DNA of 64,000 nt from Daucus carota subsp. sativus (Eukaryota > Streptophyta > Magnoliopsida > Apiales > Apiaceae). The stretch spans positions 52,386,380 through 52,450,379 of the forward strand of contig NC_030383.2 of assembly GCF_001625215.2 (NCBI RefSeq), read 5' to 3'. A model generated the notes under the pieces. It did no database searches, was not told the origin of the DNA, and was given only the letters and a program-made list of their open reading frames with translations. The position numbers and the translations under genes were made by a program. How positions within the stretch are numbered: position 1 is the stretch's first letter; every line of letters begins with the position of its first letter. Positions 45,697 to 62,923 of this stretch are shown piece after piece.

Positions 45697-48600
45697 AAAC
45701 AGGATAGAAGGTAAAGAGTTCCTCTCCTAATGAAGGACACGCCCGTTGGAAAGCTCAACCTGAGTGAAGAGGGTGCGCTCTCTGAGGATAACGGTCTTCG
45801 AAGAAGTTATTCTATATATATGTATGGTATAGTCGACTTGGGTATGGAAACCCATATTCTTTGGATCATGTGTTCAAATGAAGTTCAAGGAAGACATTGA
45901 TGGTGTCCTTTATGTTATTTAAACACCATCACTTAAAATTAATAAACTGAGATAATATTAATGCTTTAATATTTATTGTATCCAAATTTATTACGTATCG
46001 AAAATTTCTTTAAATTAAGTAAATTTTAGTACGAGGGAATAATCAGATAATTTAAAAACGACTTGTCAAAAATAAATTTTAATTATTGATTAATCAATTA
46101 AATCAATAATCTATGAGGGACGATTACTAAGTGAATTTAAATTTAATATTTATCCAACTTAATTAATAATTCGAACTTCCCATTTAATTTAAATTCATAT
46201 TTAAATTAAATATTTATTCACATTTTCTTTGTGTGACCCTTTAGGTTATTGTTACGTTGACTATAGTTTTAATATCTAATATTAAAATTATAAAAAATGA
46301 GTGACATGTAGTAATATATTATTGCTACCCAAATGATAATAATAATAATTAAATCGGTGATTGATTAAACCTTTCGTGAATAATGTACAATGTAATATAA
46401 TCCCTTTAACCTCATATTATAGATTAAACTAGAAGCATGTAATTTGTCATCCTCATCATAGTTCAATCCGAGTTTCCTTGATTTAATGAGTAGAGTATCA
46501 TTTCAAATCAATATCTGAGTGTAGCTAGGGCTGACAATTTCAGGTATCGGGTCGGGTTGACAGCCACTAATCAAAAATTTTACCCAACCTGTACCAGACC
46601 CGAAATTTTAATAGGTCAGAATACCCAATCCGAACCCGGCCTGGACTACCTGCGAGTAACCCGAACCCGACCCAGCCCATAATATTTATTAATAAATATT
46701 TTTTAGAAGAATAAGTAAATGTTATTTTAATCTAAATAAAATATTTTTTATTAAATTAATTTATTTTTTATTAAAAATTAACTGATAAATATTACAAAAA
46801 TGATATAAATATATATATTTTTATATGAATATATATAATATTTGTATTATATATTAATTTTCTGGTAATTTCGGGTAACTCGAATTCAACCCGAAAATGA
46901 CATGTTTTTTTCTGGTTGATTTTGGGTCAACCCGCACCCGAAAAACTCCAGTCTGAATTTGTATTTTACGGATCGAATTCATATTGGGTTGTCGGGTCGG
47001 GTTCAATATTGCAAACCCTAAGTGTGGCCCAAATTTCATAGTCTAACTCACACAAATGGCCAATAATTTCTCTCCTAAAATAGGAGGGTTAAATCTCTTT
47101 TAGATCATTCGTATTTCTCGTACGATTCACAATGTACCTAAAGTTCACTTTTATTTTACTCGGTCAAAGACAACTTTTAATGTAATCATATTACATTAAT
47201 CATCATATAGAAATATAATAATTTCAAGTCGAAGGACCATTTCATCATTATCACAGTGAGATTAATTATGACTAAACATACATGTATAATATCACATTTG
47301 GACATTTAGTCTATCGAACAAGACACGTGTATATTGTACATGTGTTTGTGGTATTGACTTTATCACTATACTTATGATCAATGAGATGTGATAATCAGTC
47401 AACAAAACACATTAGTCTTAATGTATTATCATCATCCCATAATAATAATACTCGATTAGCGATGTTTAGGAAAATAATATTATTCTTATATTCTCAGTCT
47501 TAAGTCACGTGCTTAGAAATGTAGAATTCACATCATATTCTAAGTACATTTATTAATCTAATAATATCATAATAAATAAAGGTATAACAAATTGTAAGGA
47601 ATAATAATAGAGCAATGCTATTAATAATCATATATATTTAAATAGAAAAATATAATCTAGTTTTGCCTTTACGCACACGCTAGCGATCTCCCGCTTATAG
47701 TAGAGTCAATCACCCATGTATCATATACCCATGAAACTAGTATGTCCATCGTGCTTCTGTTGCAAAGCCTTAATCAATGGTTTTTTAAAATTTTCATTTG
47801 TATGCACTTTACATATATTTATATCTCCTTCATCATTAATAAGGTGATATCGCCTGAACACATGCCCATACAGTCTGGTTGTTTGTTTCAAAAACATCAA
47901 TGTACTCGGTTTTCGTTGTAAAAATCATCATTGTTTCGTTGACTGTGTCATGTGCCCATTTGGTTGCTTTATCCAATATGGTATAATGGCAGAAAAGGAT
48001 ACTTTTATTGGGATACTATCTTACAATGAGTACGAGTTTCATATTTTATGACATTCTGGAAGCATGAATATTTTCATAAATAAAGTTTAAAGTTGACATT
48101 TCTTCTCGCATTCCTAATTTTACGTATCTTTTTATTCAACATCCGACTAATGAATATATAGATTGCCCAATATCATTTTCCTACATATTTTCTTGCAACA
48201 AAAGTTTAGTTGAAGGATATATCTATGAGCCTTCTACTCTACAATCTCTTCAAGATGAGCATCTTGATCACTCTACTGAGTAAGAAAATCTTATGTCCAA
48301 GAAAGTTTGGATCTCTCCTATGTTGTAAAACACTTATTAATTACATTATTCGTTTCGTTACACAATTATTACACGAGTCTAATCATTGAGATGCGATTAT
48401 TGTCCTTCTTAAAAAAAGCAATGAAAGGAAGATAGAGTCGATAATTTGCCTCAGAGCAAAACAGGAATGCGTTGTCAATGAATCTACAAAAATAAAATAC
48501 ATAAGATGGCATTATTGATATAAATAAGACACGTTTAGTTACAAAAACCTTTACTCTGAAGTATGGCATTAGTTATGGAGAAATTTTTCTACTAATTGGC

Positions 48601-49194
48601 CGTCTAACATTTTTGTAGAGTCGGTCAGTATTGATATATCAAATATTACATTTGTGACCAACGAATGTAAAAATACATTTCGTAACAAAGACCTACATGC
48701 AAAATATTTAACTAAAATTTCTTCCGCATTTTCCCCACTCTCTAAATCAAGTGTACAAACTTAATAAATAATTTTATAATCTTAAACAAATACCTTGAGT
48801 TTGACTCAAAAAATTCAACATAATAATTCAAAACTTGAGATTTTATTTTCTAAATTATATATTTATGTCATTTTCATCCGATGATCAAAACGACAAATTA
48901 TTTTACTTATTCATGTAATATTGATATATCGTAAAAAATAATAAATTTATGTATTAAATCAAATCAAAATTCGACAACAAAATTTGTCATATATAATATA
49001 TATTTTTGCTAAGTTATTCTAACTTTCATTGATACATGGCATAAAAAATCTAAATTTTTCAGCAACTTATCACATTTTTAACGGACTCGACCGGGGAGAA
49101 ATTATACAAACACAAATTTTACCACGGAGAGTAGTGGTGTTTTTCTGAAATTATGACCTCTTAAAATAAGAAACAAAATTAGTATTATTGCCGG
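45697..49194. other. gene-free region of old retrotransposon-like DNA
   Basis: Stretches at about 45900-46520 and 47030-47700 have the phrasing I associate with long copia-type LTRs (TGTGACCCTTTAGGTTATTG; CACACGCTAGCGATCTCCCG) and are interrupted by the hAT MITE at 46526-47020. The part 47700-48100 may be decayed pol on the minus strand. Ends could not be fixed. Nothing was seen from 48300 to 49190. Confidence 0.35.
46526..47020. mobile_element. non-autonomous hAT element, 495 bp, with GGGTCGGGTT arrays
   Basis: Ends TAGGGCTGACAATTTC and, inverted, TAGGGTTTGCAATATTG. The 8-bp target duplication has one change (AGTGTAGC at 46518-46525, AGTGTGGC at 47021-47028). Subterminal regions repeat TCGGGTCGGGTT and its complement around an AT-rich core. 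Confidence 0.78.
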
Positions 49195-51856
<2,662 letters not shown>

Positions 51857-53572
51857 TCACATATAAGATCGAGAAGAAAAACTGTTCCTCTATTCTTGTT
51901 GGTTCTATAAGTCTTGTCCTTTTCTGTTCCCTTTGTCTTGAAGGAAGTTAGAAGAGTCATGATATGATGTTTCTCGGCTTTAAGTAAAAGTAATCTACGT
52001 GAAGAATCAGCTGGTTTTTCTCGAACGCGTATTACTTAGATCATAAACCTTTTTCGAGTAACACTACTTAGTACTACTGCTTCTCAGTCTGTCACTTTAA
52101 GTTTGTTCTGATTATTAATTGACTCATGATCCGGTTGGGATAACTGTCTGTCTTGCCTTTTATACTACTTTATTTCAAATCAAACAGTCGAAGATGTTCT
52201 AATATACCTTTCTAAATGTGTAGTTACTTAATTGGTTACTCTTGCATTACTGCAACTGTCTCCATTAATGCGTCTTTTGATCATGTCTATAGTGTTTGTT
52301 CTTTCGCTGTTCTGTACTAAACTCTAGAAACACGTGAATGATTTAGCTTGGCTGACACGAACCTTGCAATTACGATTCTTGGGTAGAAGGTAATTGTGGA
52401 AAAGGTTTTTGCAGTAGTGGAGGCCTTAAAAAGGCAAGAAGATGACAATTCAGAAGTTAGGCTGTGTGCGTGGTGTAGCGAAACAGCGATAGGCATCTTG
52501 TTCAGTTGAGAATAAGCAAGATGGGAGCTGAGAAATGGGATGGCATTAAAAGTTTATTCTTGACACATTTGGAATGCAAGTTGGTACAAGGCATTACTTA
52601 CAACGTCACCTTCCATGCTCATTGCTAAACATAATATTCACCATAACTTTTTAGATTCTTGAAAATGGAGATGGTTGGAATACAGGTAATGTGAGTTACC
52701 AACTACAAAAGCAACACACAGAACTAGATACGTAAATTCTTACTTGATTTTCAACCATTCGTCATTCGTAACAAGACTAGCGTCTCCAAATTACCGACAT
52801 TTACGTAAAAAAATAAATATATAATACTTCCATAAGTATGCTACAGTATGGCCATGAGCACACATTATAAAGATTCTATATAATAAAGATTCTATATAAT
52901 AAACTTCTCGTATTCTTCTCATTTATTTCCATTTTTTTTGGTATTGTCCAGTACGTATTTTAAAGTTCATGTAAAATCTAGTTTCACAACTTATATTTAA
53001 AATTTTTCCGTTTCTATAGAAGTGTAAACATTAAGCTTTTATTCGGAAGAAAAAACTTTAAAATAATTATCAAACTATATTTTATGAGCATTAAAATGAG
53101 TGACGAGTGAAAATAATTGAAGGGCACCGAAGGAGTAATCAAATTGCACAGAAAATTTAGGTTCTAGAAGCTAATTGCTCTGCTCTAATTCCATATAAAA
53201 CTCAAATGTAGGTTCATTGTCAAACGTTAACCTTTTTAAGATACCCATTACTTTCCATTCCCATCTTTCTTTATATCTATCATTATCTACATTGTTCATA
53301 TATATGTTATCAACATTCTCTTCCACTGGTGGTGGTCTAATAGTTGCAGAATATGGTCTGTTAACCAATCACCATCGCATAAGTCTTAAAAGTATTACAT
53401 TCTATTTAGACCATCTTAATATTCTATGCCCACTTCTCCACTTATCATCATATATCAATCCACAATTTCTCATGCTCTCTACCTCTATATATAACTCTTC
53501 ATTCTACCACAATACATATATCATTCCAGTCTTTCAAAAACATACTCAACAATCAACTACAGAATTGCTGAA
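51857..53572. other. spacer between the ROP and E2 genes
   Basis: The first part is the ROP 3' UTR. At about 52906-53136 the ends ATTCTTCTCATTTATTTCC and ACCGAAGGAGTA may be a decayed Stowaway-type MITE. The rest shows no gene apart from the E2 promoter. Confidence 0.4.
53485..53493 (+). promoter_or_regulatory. TATA box of the E2 gene
   Basis: CTATATATA after a pyrimidine-rich stretch, about 80-90 bp upstream of the start codon, implying a leader of roughly 55 bases. Confidence 0.55.
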
Positions 53573-54384
<812 letters not shown>

Positions 54385-55553
54385 ACAAGGCTGGTCATAT
54401 TCCAGAAACATACAAAGTGCTGATGATAAGGCATAATTACGCAATCGCTCAGCTTCTTAATAATCATAATTTTCTTTTTACTACACCTGCGGCAGAAACT
54501 GCCATGCTATAATTCTACATAAGATACATAATCAGATGTAATTCCTTTTCTATTTATGCCACAAACTAATTAAATGCTACAACAGCTGTTCTTACATTGA
54601 ATGTTTGTGTTCCTCAACATAAGTATTACAAGTTCAGAATAGAATGCACATTATCTTGCAATACAACCTATTTTCAAAGCAAAATATTTGACAGACTGAA
54701 TCTTATACTAAGTCCACCTAAAAAGTAAAGGACTGTTGTAAGAGTCTCACATAGTCGCATGTATTAACTAGGAACGTGTTTATAATATCAAACCACTACC
54801 AATCAACTGTTCTTTAATATATCTTGTACAGGGCTCGGCAGACTAGTCACTCTTTTGTCAAGGTCAAAAAACTCAAGGACTCACATTATTGGGCAGTAGC
54901 TCGTGTATCCATGGACCACCTACAGGACTATCATTGCTAATATAGCACTTGACTAACTATATAATCATTCGTAGCTACTTCAAGCAGATACCAACCTTTT
55001 CCACCAATATCAAATGCTAGATTGACACATTTGCGTCTTTTAAACAGTTTTTTTTGTAGTCTAGATTTTTTATTCTATTGCATTAGGTGTTAATCTTGAC
55101 AAACATGACAGTAGTGGATAAACTCAACTAAATCTTCCTAAACTACTTAATTGCCCACGAGCAGCATACTACCAAAACAGATATTCTGAAAGCCTAAGAA
55201 GAGAGTAACCATCCTCCAAATGTACGATTTGCAAAAATCTTCGGTTGTTTATCATTAATGTTTTACTTTATGAGCTCAATAAGGTGAAAATCAACCTAAT
55301 GCATTCCTTTACAATGTATCAATTACAAAGCCCTAATGGCCTTCTAAACATACAGAACTTTCCCCAAATGTACAAGCACCTACCTAGAGTGTTACATTGC
55401 ATATAATTTAAGATTCTTTCAAACAGGATCATGGAATATCTATAATTCCTTCGCTAAAACCAACAACGAAACAAACCCATACCTTTAAAACGAGTAAATT
55501 TTTATGTGGCTGCGATCTTAAGAATGTTCAATGTATCCAGTCATCAAGTAGTT
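54385..55553. other. convergent 3' ends of the E2 and VPS35 genes
   Basis: No gene. Both 3' UTRs must lie here, the E2 one from the left and the VPS35 one from the right. Confidence 0.5.
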
Positions 55554-58500
55554 TCATGTCTTAATGGGCTCATATTTCTCTCCTACTGCTCCACCTTTGT
55601 CCTTTTGGAACTGAATGTACCGCATTGTGCTGGCAAAGAAAGCATCTGCAGCTGGATCTGATGTGGTATTATCACTTTGCATTTCAGTTGTGATCAATTC
55701 AATCAGTCCCTGAATTGAAGCAACTGTGACCTGTGGGTTCCCCTTCTCAAAAAAATAGAGATACCTGGGATTTGTATTTAAAAAATGTTAAGTATATTTT
55801 CAGTTTATGGTGGAGAGTAGCCAGAGATGTGAATAGAATAGAAAAATTACTTGTTCAGTATCTCAATAAAGAGCATGACCGATCCACTGCTACCTCGTGT
55901 TGCAGTAGCCATTTGTTGAACAGCATTCGCTATTCTCAACGCACGCTTTAAGCAAAACATGACCCTGAGCAAAGATATTAATTTCAAAAGAGGAATTTTA
56001 GATTAGAAAAACACAAGTGACACTTGAATCCTTCGACCGCCCGAAAAGTCTTGAGAAATTTAGATTCAGCAAAACAAACAAAAGATTCTAGAAAAGAGGA
56101 TCTTGAAAATCATAAACATATCAAATCCCTGATCAAAAGATGCACAAGATATTGCAACGGTCGTGAAGATTTATATGCTTAACAACTTCATAATAAATGC
56201 TAAGCGTAAGATAAAGCACCTCTCCCCATCTTTGATGCTATCTTGATCATCCACCCAAAAGAGATGTGAGCATGCATAAACAGCTCTACACTGCTCAGGC
56301 TTCTTCAAAAGCTTTGCAGAGTACTGCCGAAGAAAAAGGTAAATATTTACATGAAGCCTGGTTATCTTGGACAAAACACAATTTAGAATACTTACCCCAG
56401 TAGCCTTATGTGTTAGGGTATCCCTATTTTCAACACCAAAGACATGTAACCTTTGCAGAGAACCTATTATTAGGTGTATTGCTGTCACTTGGGCCTTCGA
56501 ATCCTATTATAATACAAAAAGGAGATACAGTTATCATAACTCGACAATTCATTTAGCTATTAATGAACAATACATCTCAATTGCATACCGATATTTCTTC
56601 CTCATAGAGTATATACGCTTGGGTGAAAAATTCATATGCTACAGGCTCTAGGTCACAGTCATTGGCTGCCTAAGAATCAACAAAGCATAGGAAGTGGGTA
56701 AAGCAAAAATACAACATTAACATTTGGTGATGATCAAAATGGGATAGACAGCTTGTACCTCAGCACATTGTAGGTATAACCGCAGTGCCAGTTCAGGTAC
56801 AGGAATTACAGATAGAGCCTCAATCATCTGCAATACATTACCACACAAATTAAGAGCCATTAAGAAAAGACTGTAAGCAAACTACTAGCCTTTGAAGTAA
56901 GAGCTGTACGCTACGAAATGATGTTCAGTTTAAAGCAGAAAGTACTACGAATAAGAGCAGGGAGAAAAAAAAATTATAATTACTTATTATAAACAATGAC
57001 CGAGTAAAGCTAAGGTCGGCCAGAGAACCAGTTAAAATTCATATACGACAGGGTGTATCCCATACTCCGAGTCAGTAGTCACAAAAAAAAAAAGGTACAT
57101 ATCTCAGTTCAACATGATGCCTCTTCTAGCACAGACCATGGATAATCATCTCTCAATTAGTAGAGTTTACCTGGTTCAGAATCTGAAAAATTTTCTTTGG
57201 TGTCACCGAGGCATCTTCCTCTTCTTCACCAGCATTTTCTTCCTGGCTCTGCAGCCGTCTAACCAGCTGCGTGTAAAATAATTGAGTTGTCAGCATGCAG
57301 CAAATAAGAAACATTGTAACATTGTTTCTACCAGAGACACTATACAGTTGATCTTATTTGCTTTGTTCCATTTGTTATCCATAATTTAGTTTACGTTAAA
57401 CAATTAGGTAAAAAGAAAAGGAGGCCAGAAGTGTAGAGGTAAACAGACTTACCTTAAGAGAACAAAAAATAAGGGGAGGTACAGTAAAAGGAAGACGCTT
57501 CGCTCCTCCTACCATGATATGCTTTTTCACAGTACAAATGATCTGAAACTCAAAACAAAAACACAGATCAAACATCAAAATCATTACGCTGAAACCAGAA
57601 TTTGCAATGAGAAGTTAGAAGTTAACCAGCCCCACCCTCAGTGTGTTTTGCCATCTAACATGCATATTTAGTACTTCAGAACATAAAGGTTATATATAAT
57701 AACAAAAGCATAGGAAACACAATAAAACTGCAGTAAAATAAAGAAACTTCTTTCATCTCCAAAAAGGGATTTAAAAGGTAACTAGTGATGACTGAGATAT
57801 GCAACTGATACAAACACCATAAAGTGGATTAAGTTCAGCCCATTTTTCTAAAACTTATGCAGCAATAGAAATTAATTACTCAAGCCATAAAATACATACT
57901 GAAATTCCTATAGTAGACACCTGATTAGAAAAAGTATGAAGCTAAATGAATATGAATTTAATTGTAGTCACTAGCAAAAACTATCAGCACTTTCATCAAA
58001 TTTTATTAACACAAAAAATGAAAGGAAAACGTGTGCTTAAATTGTGCTCTATGTTGCTGAATATCAGGTATGAAGAACATGATAAATAATTAGACTCAAG
58101 AAAAATGGAAAGTTACCCTACTGTCTATCTATGCACTATGATCAAACACTGATCCTTAGGTTTTTTCTTGCTAATTTCAAACACAGGTCCTGTTTGACAT
58201 CAGCAAAGAAAATACTTTACTTTTTGGAGTAATAATTTTCAGCAAGAAGTTAATATGCTCAAACAAACACCCTTGATTATCTAAAACGATCCTTGCATGT
58301 ATTTTTAAAATGTAAGATAATACACTTGCTGCAGAAGCTTCCTATAGACAAGGTGGTCATAAAACCTACTCAGTAGATAGCAAAGAGTGGCAAATGGGAA
58401 AACCCTGTATAATCTAGCAATCAATTGTAAAAACACGTGTAGAGAAGTGTTTAGTTAAATTCATTTTCAGAGCTCTGAGATTAGACTGTCCAGCAAAATA

Positions 58501-61500
58501 TTACATGAACAAGCATCTGAACCACTTGATGCAATAGTTTGTAATTCCCAAGTATTGTATACTGAGAGAGCTCAATAGTATCAAGGAAGAAGTCCTTGAC
58601 CTGCAAAAAAGTAAAAGCAAACGGGGAACATGTTGTTTGTCTTGGGGCAAAAATGACGAGGTGTTTGCTAATCTGCATGAGCAACTAGCAGTGATCAATA
58701 CAGCATGCCTCAGGCAAAACCGACAAGGGAGATGTACTCCACCATCTCAAGCCAAGAACGTCTCATGGCAACAGGAATGCTGAGGAAGTTAATAATTTTG
58801 TATGGCATCTAGAACAATAGTCGGTTTGTGTGGACAGTATGGACAGTCAACTAAAGTTACGTACTTGTATGCTTTACCTAACCAATATCAGCTACACTAT
58901 GGTCGCCCAGGAACCATATCAACGTGCAAAAGGGCCTATGCAGAATAGAGATGTCGGAGGACTTAAAAAAAGAGCTTATGAGACAATTTGTTTGGGAATG
59001 TGATCTACCAAGCAAGGAAGAAACTGAATATGTTGTGATACAAATCCTTCATAAAAGATAACGTAGCTTGGTTTCATAACCTAGATGCGCGTATAAATTT
59101 ATTCTGGAAAAAAAAGTTCATTCTCAAGAGTCAAGTACATGAGTCTCAGACGCAGTGCAGAAAAAGCAATCTTGAATTTGTTTTTTGACATTTTAGAATT
59201 TAAAATCAGGTTGAAATACTCAACTTTTACCCCCATATCTTTTGCTTACATTAAGTATGTGCTGATATCATTTACAAATTTAGTTATAAGCTAGTAGTCA
59301 CTGCAAGGATTATGCACATATAATATACAGCAAGGCAATGCTATAAAATTCCTATCAAGAACAAAATCTTGGTATTACCTTTAACATCTCTTTCGGATCG
59401 TCATTATATAGCATCTGGATTAGGCGTGCAACAGCATTCTGCTCCTCATTAAAATCTTCATCATCAACCTGAGTATGGAAGGATAAGTCTTTAAGACATA
59501 CTTTCAATTTTCAACAAACACAAATGATCAAGATAGATTAACATATGGTTAAATGGAATATCTCAACTCCACAAGAAAATTAAAAAGTCTCTTCTATTTG
59601 GCTGAACAATTTATAAAACTAACAAAAGATTTTGGTTATCACCTCATCAAGATTTCCATCCAAATCTTTAATGAGTCCTTTTATTAGTTCAAAAAGTGCT
59701 TCAACCTACAGAGAAACAAAAAACCTGTCATACATATGCAAACTTGAGAGGATATGCTGCGAGAAACTGACCTTGTCTGCCGAGGAGATGCAAGTCTTGT
59801 TTTTCATGATAGTTTGAATGATCACATTAGCCATCACTTTGTTAGTTCCTTGGTCTAGAAACTCCAACACACGGGGGTAGTTGGTAAGTTTCAATGCAGT
59901 GTCTATATCATTATATTTCTCCAAAGGAGCACTTAGAAGAGCAACAATCTGTTTTGTGGCTTTACTATCTTCAAGCTTTCCAACGACAGAAAGTTTACCT
60001 ACACATGCACCCTGTAGGAAAATCTAATCAGTTCAGTGACCCAAATAAAGGTAAATCTATAAATAACTCTGTTTAAAGAAGTGGATTATTAAAAAAGAAG
60101 AGGGAACAGAGGCATGAAATGATGGTTATATCCTTGCTGTACTGAACAATCTGAACTTCCTAGTTCTAAGTCGACCACTGTGAATACAGACTGGGCAATC
60201 CGACTATGAGATCAATGGACTTGAGCAAGACAAGAGCCGGATCAATTATATTGTTAATGGTATAATAATTTACTAATTAAATGTTCAGGAAATGCAGTTT
60301 TTGCTAATTGGGTTTGACTCGGCCTTGAAGATCATACCAGAGATGCACTTCCTGTGTAAAGGTCTCAACCATGGGTGAGTCGCTGATTACGAGTCACATG
60401 TTTAATTTCAGACACAGACATCATAAATTAGAGATTCAAATTACAACATCGTAATCACTAATGTTAAGTTGCTGTTCAGTTTTATATCTGTTCTTACTTT
60501 AGAGCTAGAATTCCAGACAAGGGAGATAACAGGTCAATACTGAACTAAGAGTTACCAAGACTAGCTTAACAAGGGATCGATATGATAAGCTCAGATATGA
60601 TACTATTAAGGATCTTAACAAAAAGCTTACATGTTTTTATGTATGGATTACTCATATGTTTTATATGAAACACTGGCTCATGCCACAGAGCACAGACAGG
60701 AGCACGTATGTTGTATTCTAATAAAGATCTGAATATTTTTTTAATTGGATTTATTAAATCATATGGAACTGCTATATCCATTCAACACAATATATATCAG
60801 GTAAGATATATTGGAAAAATCTTATCCGATAAATGATTGACGACAATACTTAAGGTTGTCTACGTTCCTCCAAACAATGAATGAACTACAAGGAATATGG
60901 GGGAATGCATATCTCTTGCAGCTATTTGTGTACATGAGATATAGAGAGACTTTGCAAGAAGGCAGCTGGCCACAAACTAGAATATAATCCCAAACAGAAG
61001 GATTCAAAAGGCTAGGCAGAACTATTATAATCTTCCATATGTGTATATTCTGAAGGTAAAACCTACCAATATTTGGTCCACATAGTCAAGACGGTCATGG
61101 TGGACGTGAAGAGTAAACGTCAGGAGAGAAGAATATAATGTTACAACTCCATCAATAGGCATGTCAACTTGAGCTTCTATCACCTGCATCAACACAAAAG
61201 CTCAAGATAGAGCATAAACCACAAGTGAAAAGGTAACTTGAAGCAATTGTAGTCGAGATAAGAAGTTCTTGCTAATGTCAAAATAGGCAAGTTAAAATAC
61301 CGACATACAAAAGGGGCAACATTTTTTTGAATCAAATATTAAGAAATTAAATATACACACGGCCGATGGGGGTGGGGGTGGATGGGGTGAGACAAAATGG
61401 ATTGTAGTGAGAGAGAGGGGGGGAGCCAATTCCTTATGTTTCTCTTTGGAGGTAGATCCATGTCCCAAACATTCAAAAAAATACTATACGAAGTAAAGGA

Positions 61501-62923
61501 TGTAACTTTGTTTTAAAATATCACAATGTTTCTATCCACGGACTCTTAATGATATGCTAAACTTACCTTTCCTATAGCGCTGTTCAGTTTTGCAAAGGCT
61601 TCCACTTGGAAGAACTCAGGTAAAACCTGCAGAACAAATAATTAAGCACAGAAATATATGTAGTTCCTGGTTAAAAGCCAAAGTTACTCACTTCTGCACT
61701 TGATGCAGCATAATTTGAGAGCCTCTCCATTAATCGAGAAAGAATAGTTTTGATATCAACGGATGGCTGCAACATACAAGCCAAACACATAAACTAGACA
61801 GTTCAATTATATTATTAAACAATCATATAAGATCACGGCTAATTATAAATATTTTAATCTGAAAGCAACTTCTACCGCAGATATACTTAAAACCGTAACT
61901 ATTTAGTATATTGCTATCTAAATGGAGCTGGAAACCACTAAAAGATTCTTAACAAGTAAAGGAATAATCATCACATAAGCCTTTGCTGAGTAAGATATTT
62001 GAATAAATCATTATCCTGCATTTATGACATGCATGCAAGTACAGCCATTAATATTCAAACACTATAAAAGATTTTGGAGCTGCAATGTGCTTAAAGTTGA
62101 ATATCTTATAATGCACCCATCTTGTATTTCAGTATATATCTTGACAATTCAGAGCATTCCAATTATATAATAAGTTGTGCAAAAGAAGTCATCAAACAAC
62201 CTGAAGCTGGGGGCAGGCACCCAGTATTGTTTCTAGTGTTTGCAAGTGATAATCATCAGGAAACACCTGAATGATGCAATCCATCAAATAGTATTGTGCA
62301 AGCTCATCTTTACAATTCACGACCTATAAACATGTTTGTCATACAAGTCATCAAAGTATATTACAAGCGCAACCTCATAAATTGGACTAACTACAAACAA
62401 AAAATATAGATAAACAACACTCACCTGCTCCAAGATTCTTGGAAGCACAATATCTTTATACAAATCAAGGTCAACACCTTCGATCTGACCGAGAACATGC
62501 AAATTTTTTCCTACCTGATCAAATGGATAGTGAAATAGCCTCTGATAAGTGGTAAATTCAAATCAATTCTAAGCAAATTTCAAGTGAAATGAACAGCTTA
62601 AGGGCCAAAATAACTGATGATATTTACAAGATCACGAAGCTCGCTTCTTTCCTTCTCTCTTTTCTCCTTCTCCCGAGCAGGTCCCTGAACACTATAAAGG
62701 TCAGATGCAATCACAAGTACACGTTTATGACCACAAAGAATACTTGGGCACTTTTTTTCTACCTGGGCCAGTCATTATGACCTCGTGTATGTCTTGAGAG
62801 GGAGAGCATATAACATAGTTAATATTTCAACTAACCTGATGTTGCATACGGACCCAAAGTTTGTTCATTTCTGTAAAATTCTGAAGTACAAACTCTACAG
62901 CATCTGAAACAGTATCTGCATCG
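55554..62923 (-). CDS. VPS35: VPS35, retromer core subunit (5' end outside the window)
   Basis: Eighteen in-frame exons, 5' to 3': 62836-62923, 62628-62684, 62425-62514, 62201-62323, 61692-61766, 61567-61626, 61067-61183, 59772-60011, 59643-59705, 59379-59468, 57453-57542, 57172-57267, 56759-56827, 56589-56669, 56396-56503, 56220-56323, 55851-55964, 55554-55764. They give 624 residues from [20 protein letters not shown] to [11 protein letters not shown]. Landmarks are the [20 protein letters not shown] block, [40 protein letters not shown], the [14 protein letters not shown] loop and [20 protein letters not shown]. About 165 N-terminal residues, including the VPS26-binding part, are expected beyond 64000. 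VPS35 is the alpha-solenoid scaffold joining VPS26 and VPS29 and recycles vacuolar sorting receptors from prevacuolar compartments. All splice sites are GT-AG. Confidence 0.95.
58505..58600 (-). other. cryptic in-frame 96-nt exon in a VPS35 intron
   Basis: A pyrimidine-rich TTTTACTTTTTTGCAG acceptor precedes an open frame of 32 codons, [20 protein letters not shown] followed by [12 protein letters not shown], then GTAATA. Length is a multiple of three and both sides are phase 0, matching the flanking exons, so inclusion would keep the VPS35 frame. Known plant VPS35 proteins have no such insert between KEMLK and IICTVKKH, so it is a cassette-exon candidate, a relic, or chance. Confidence 0.3.
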
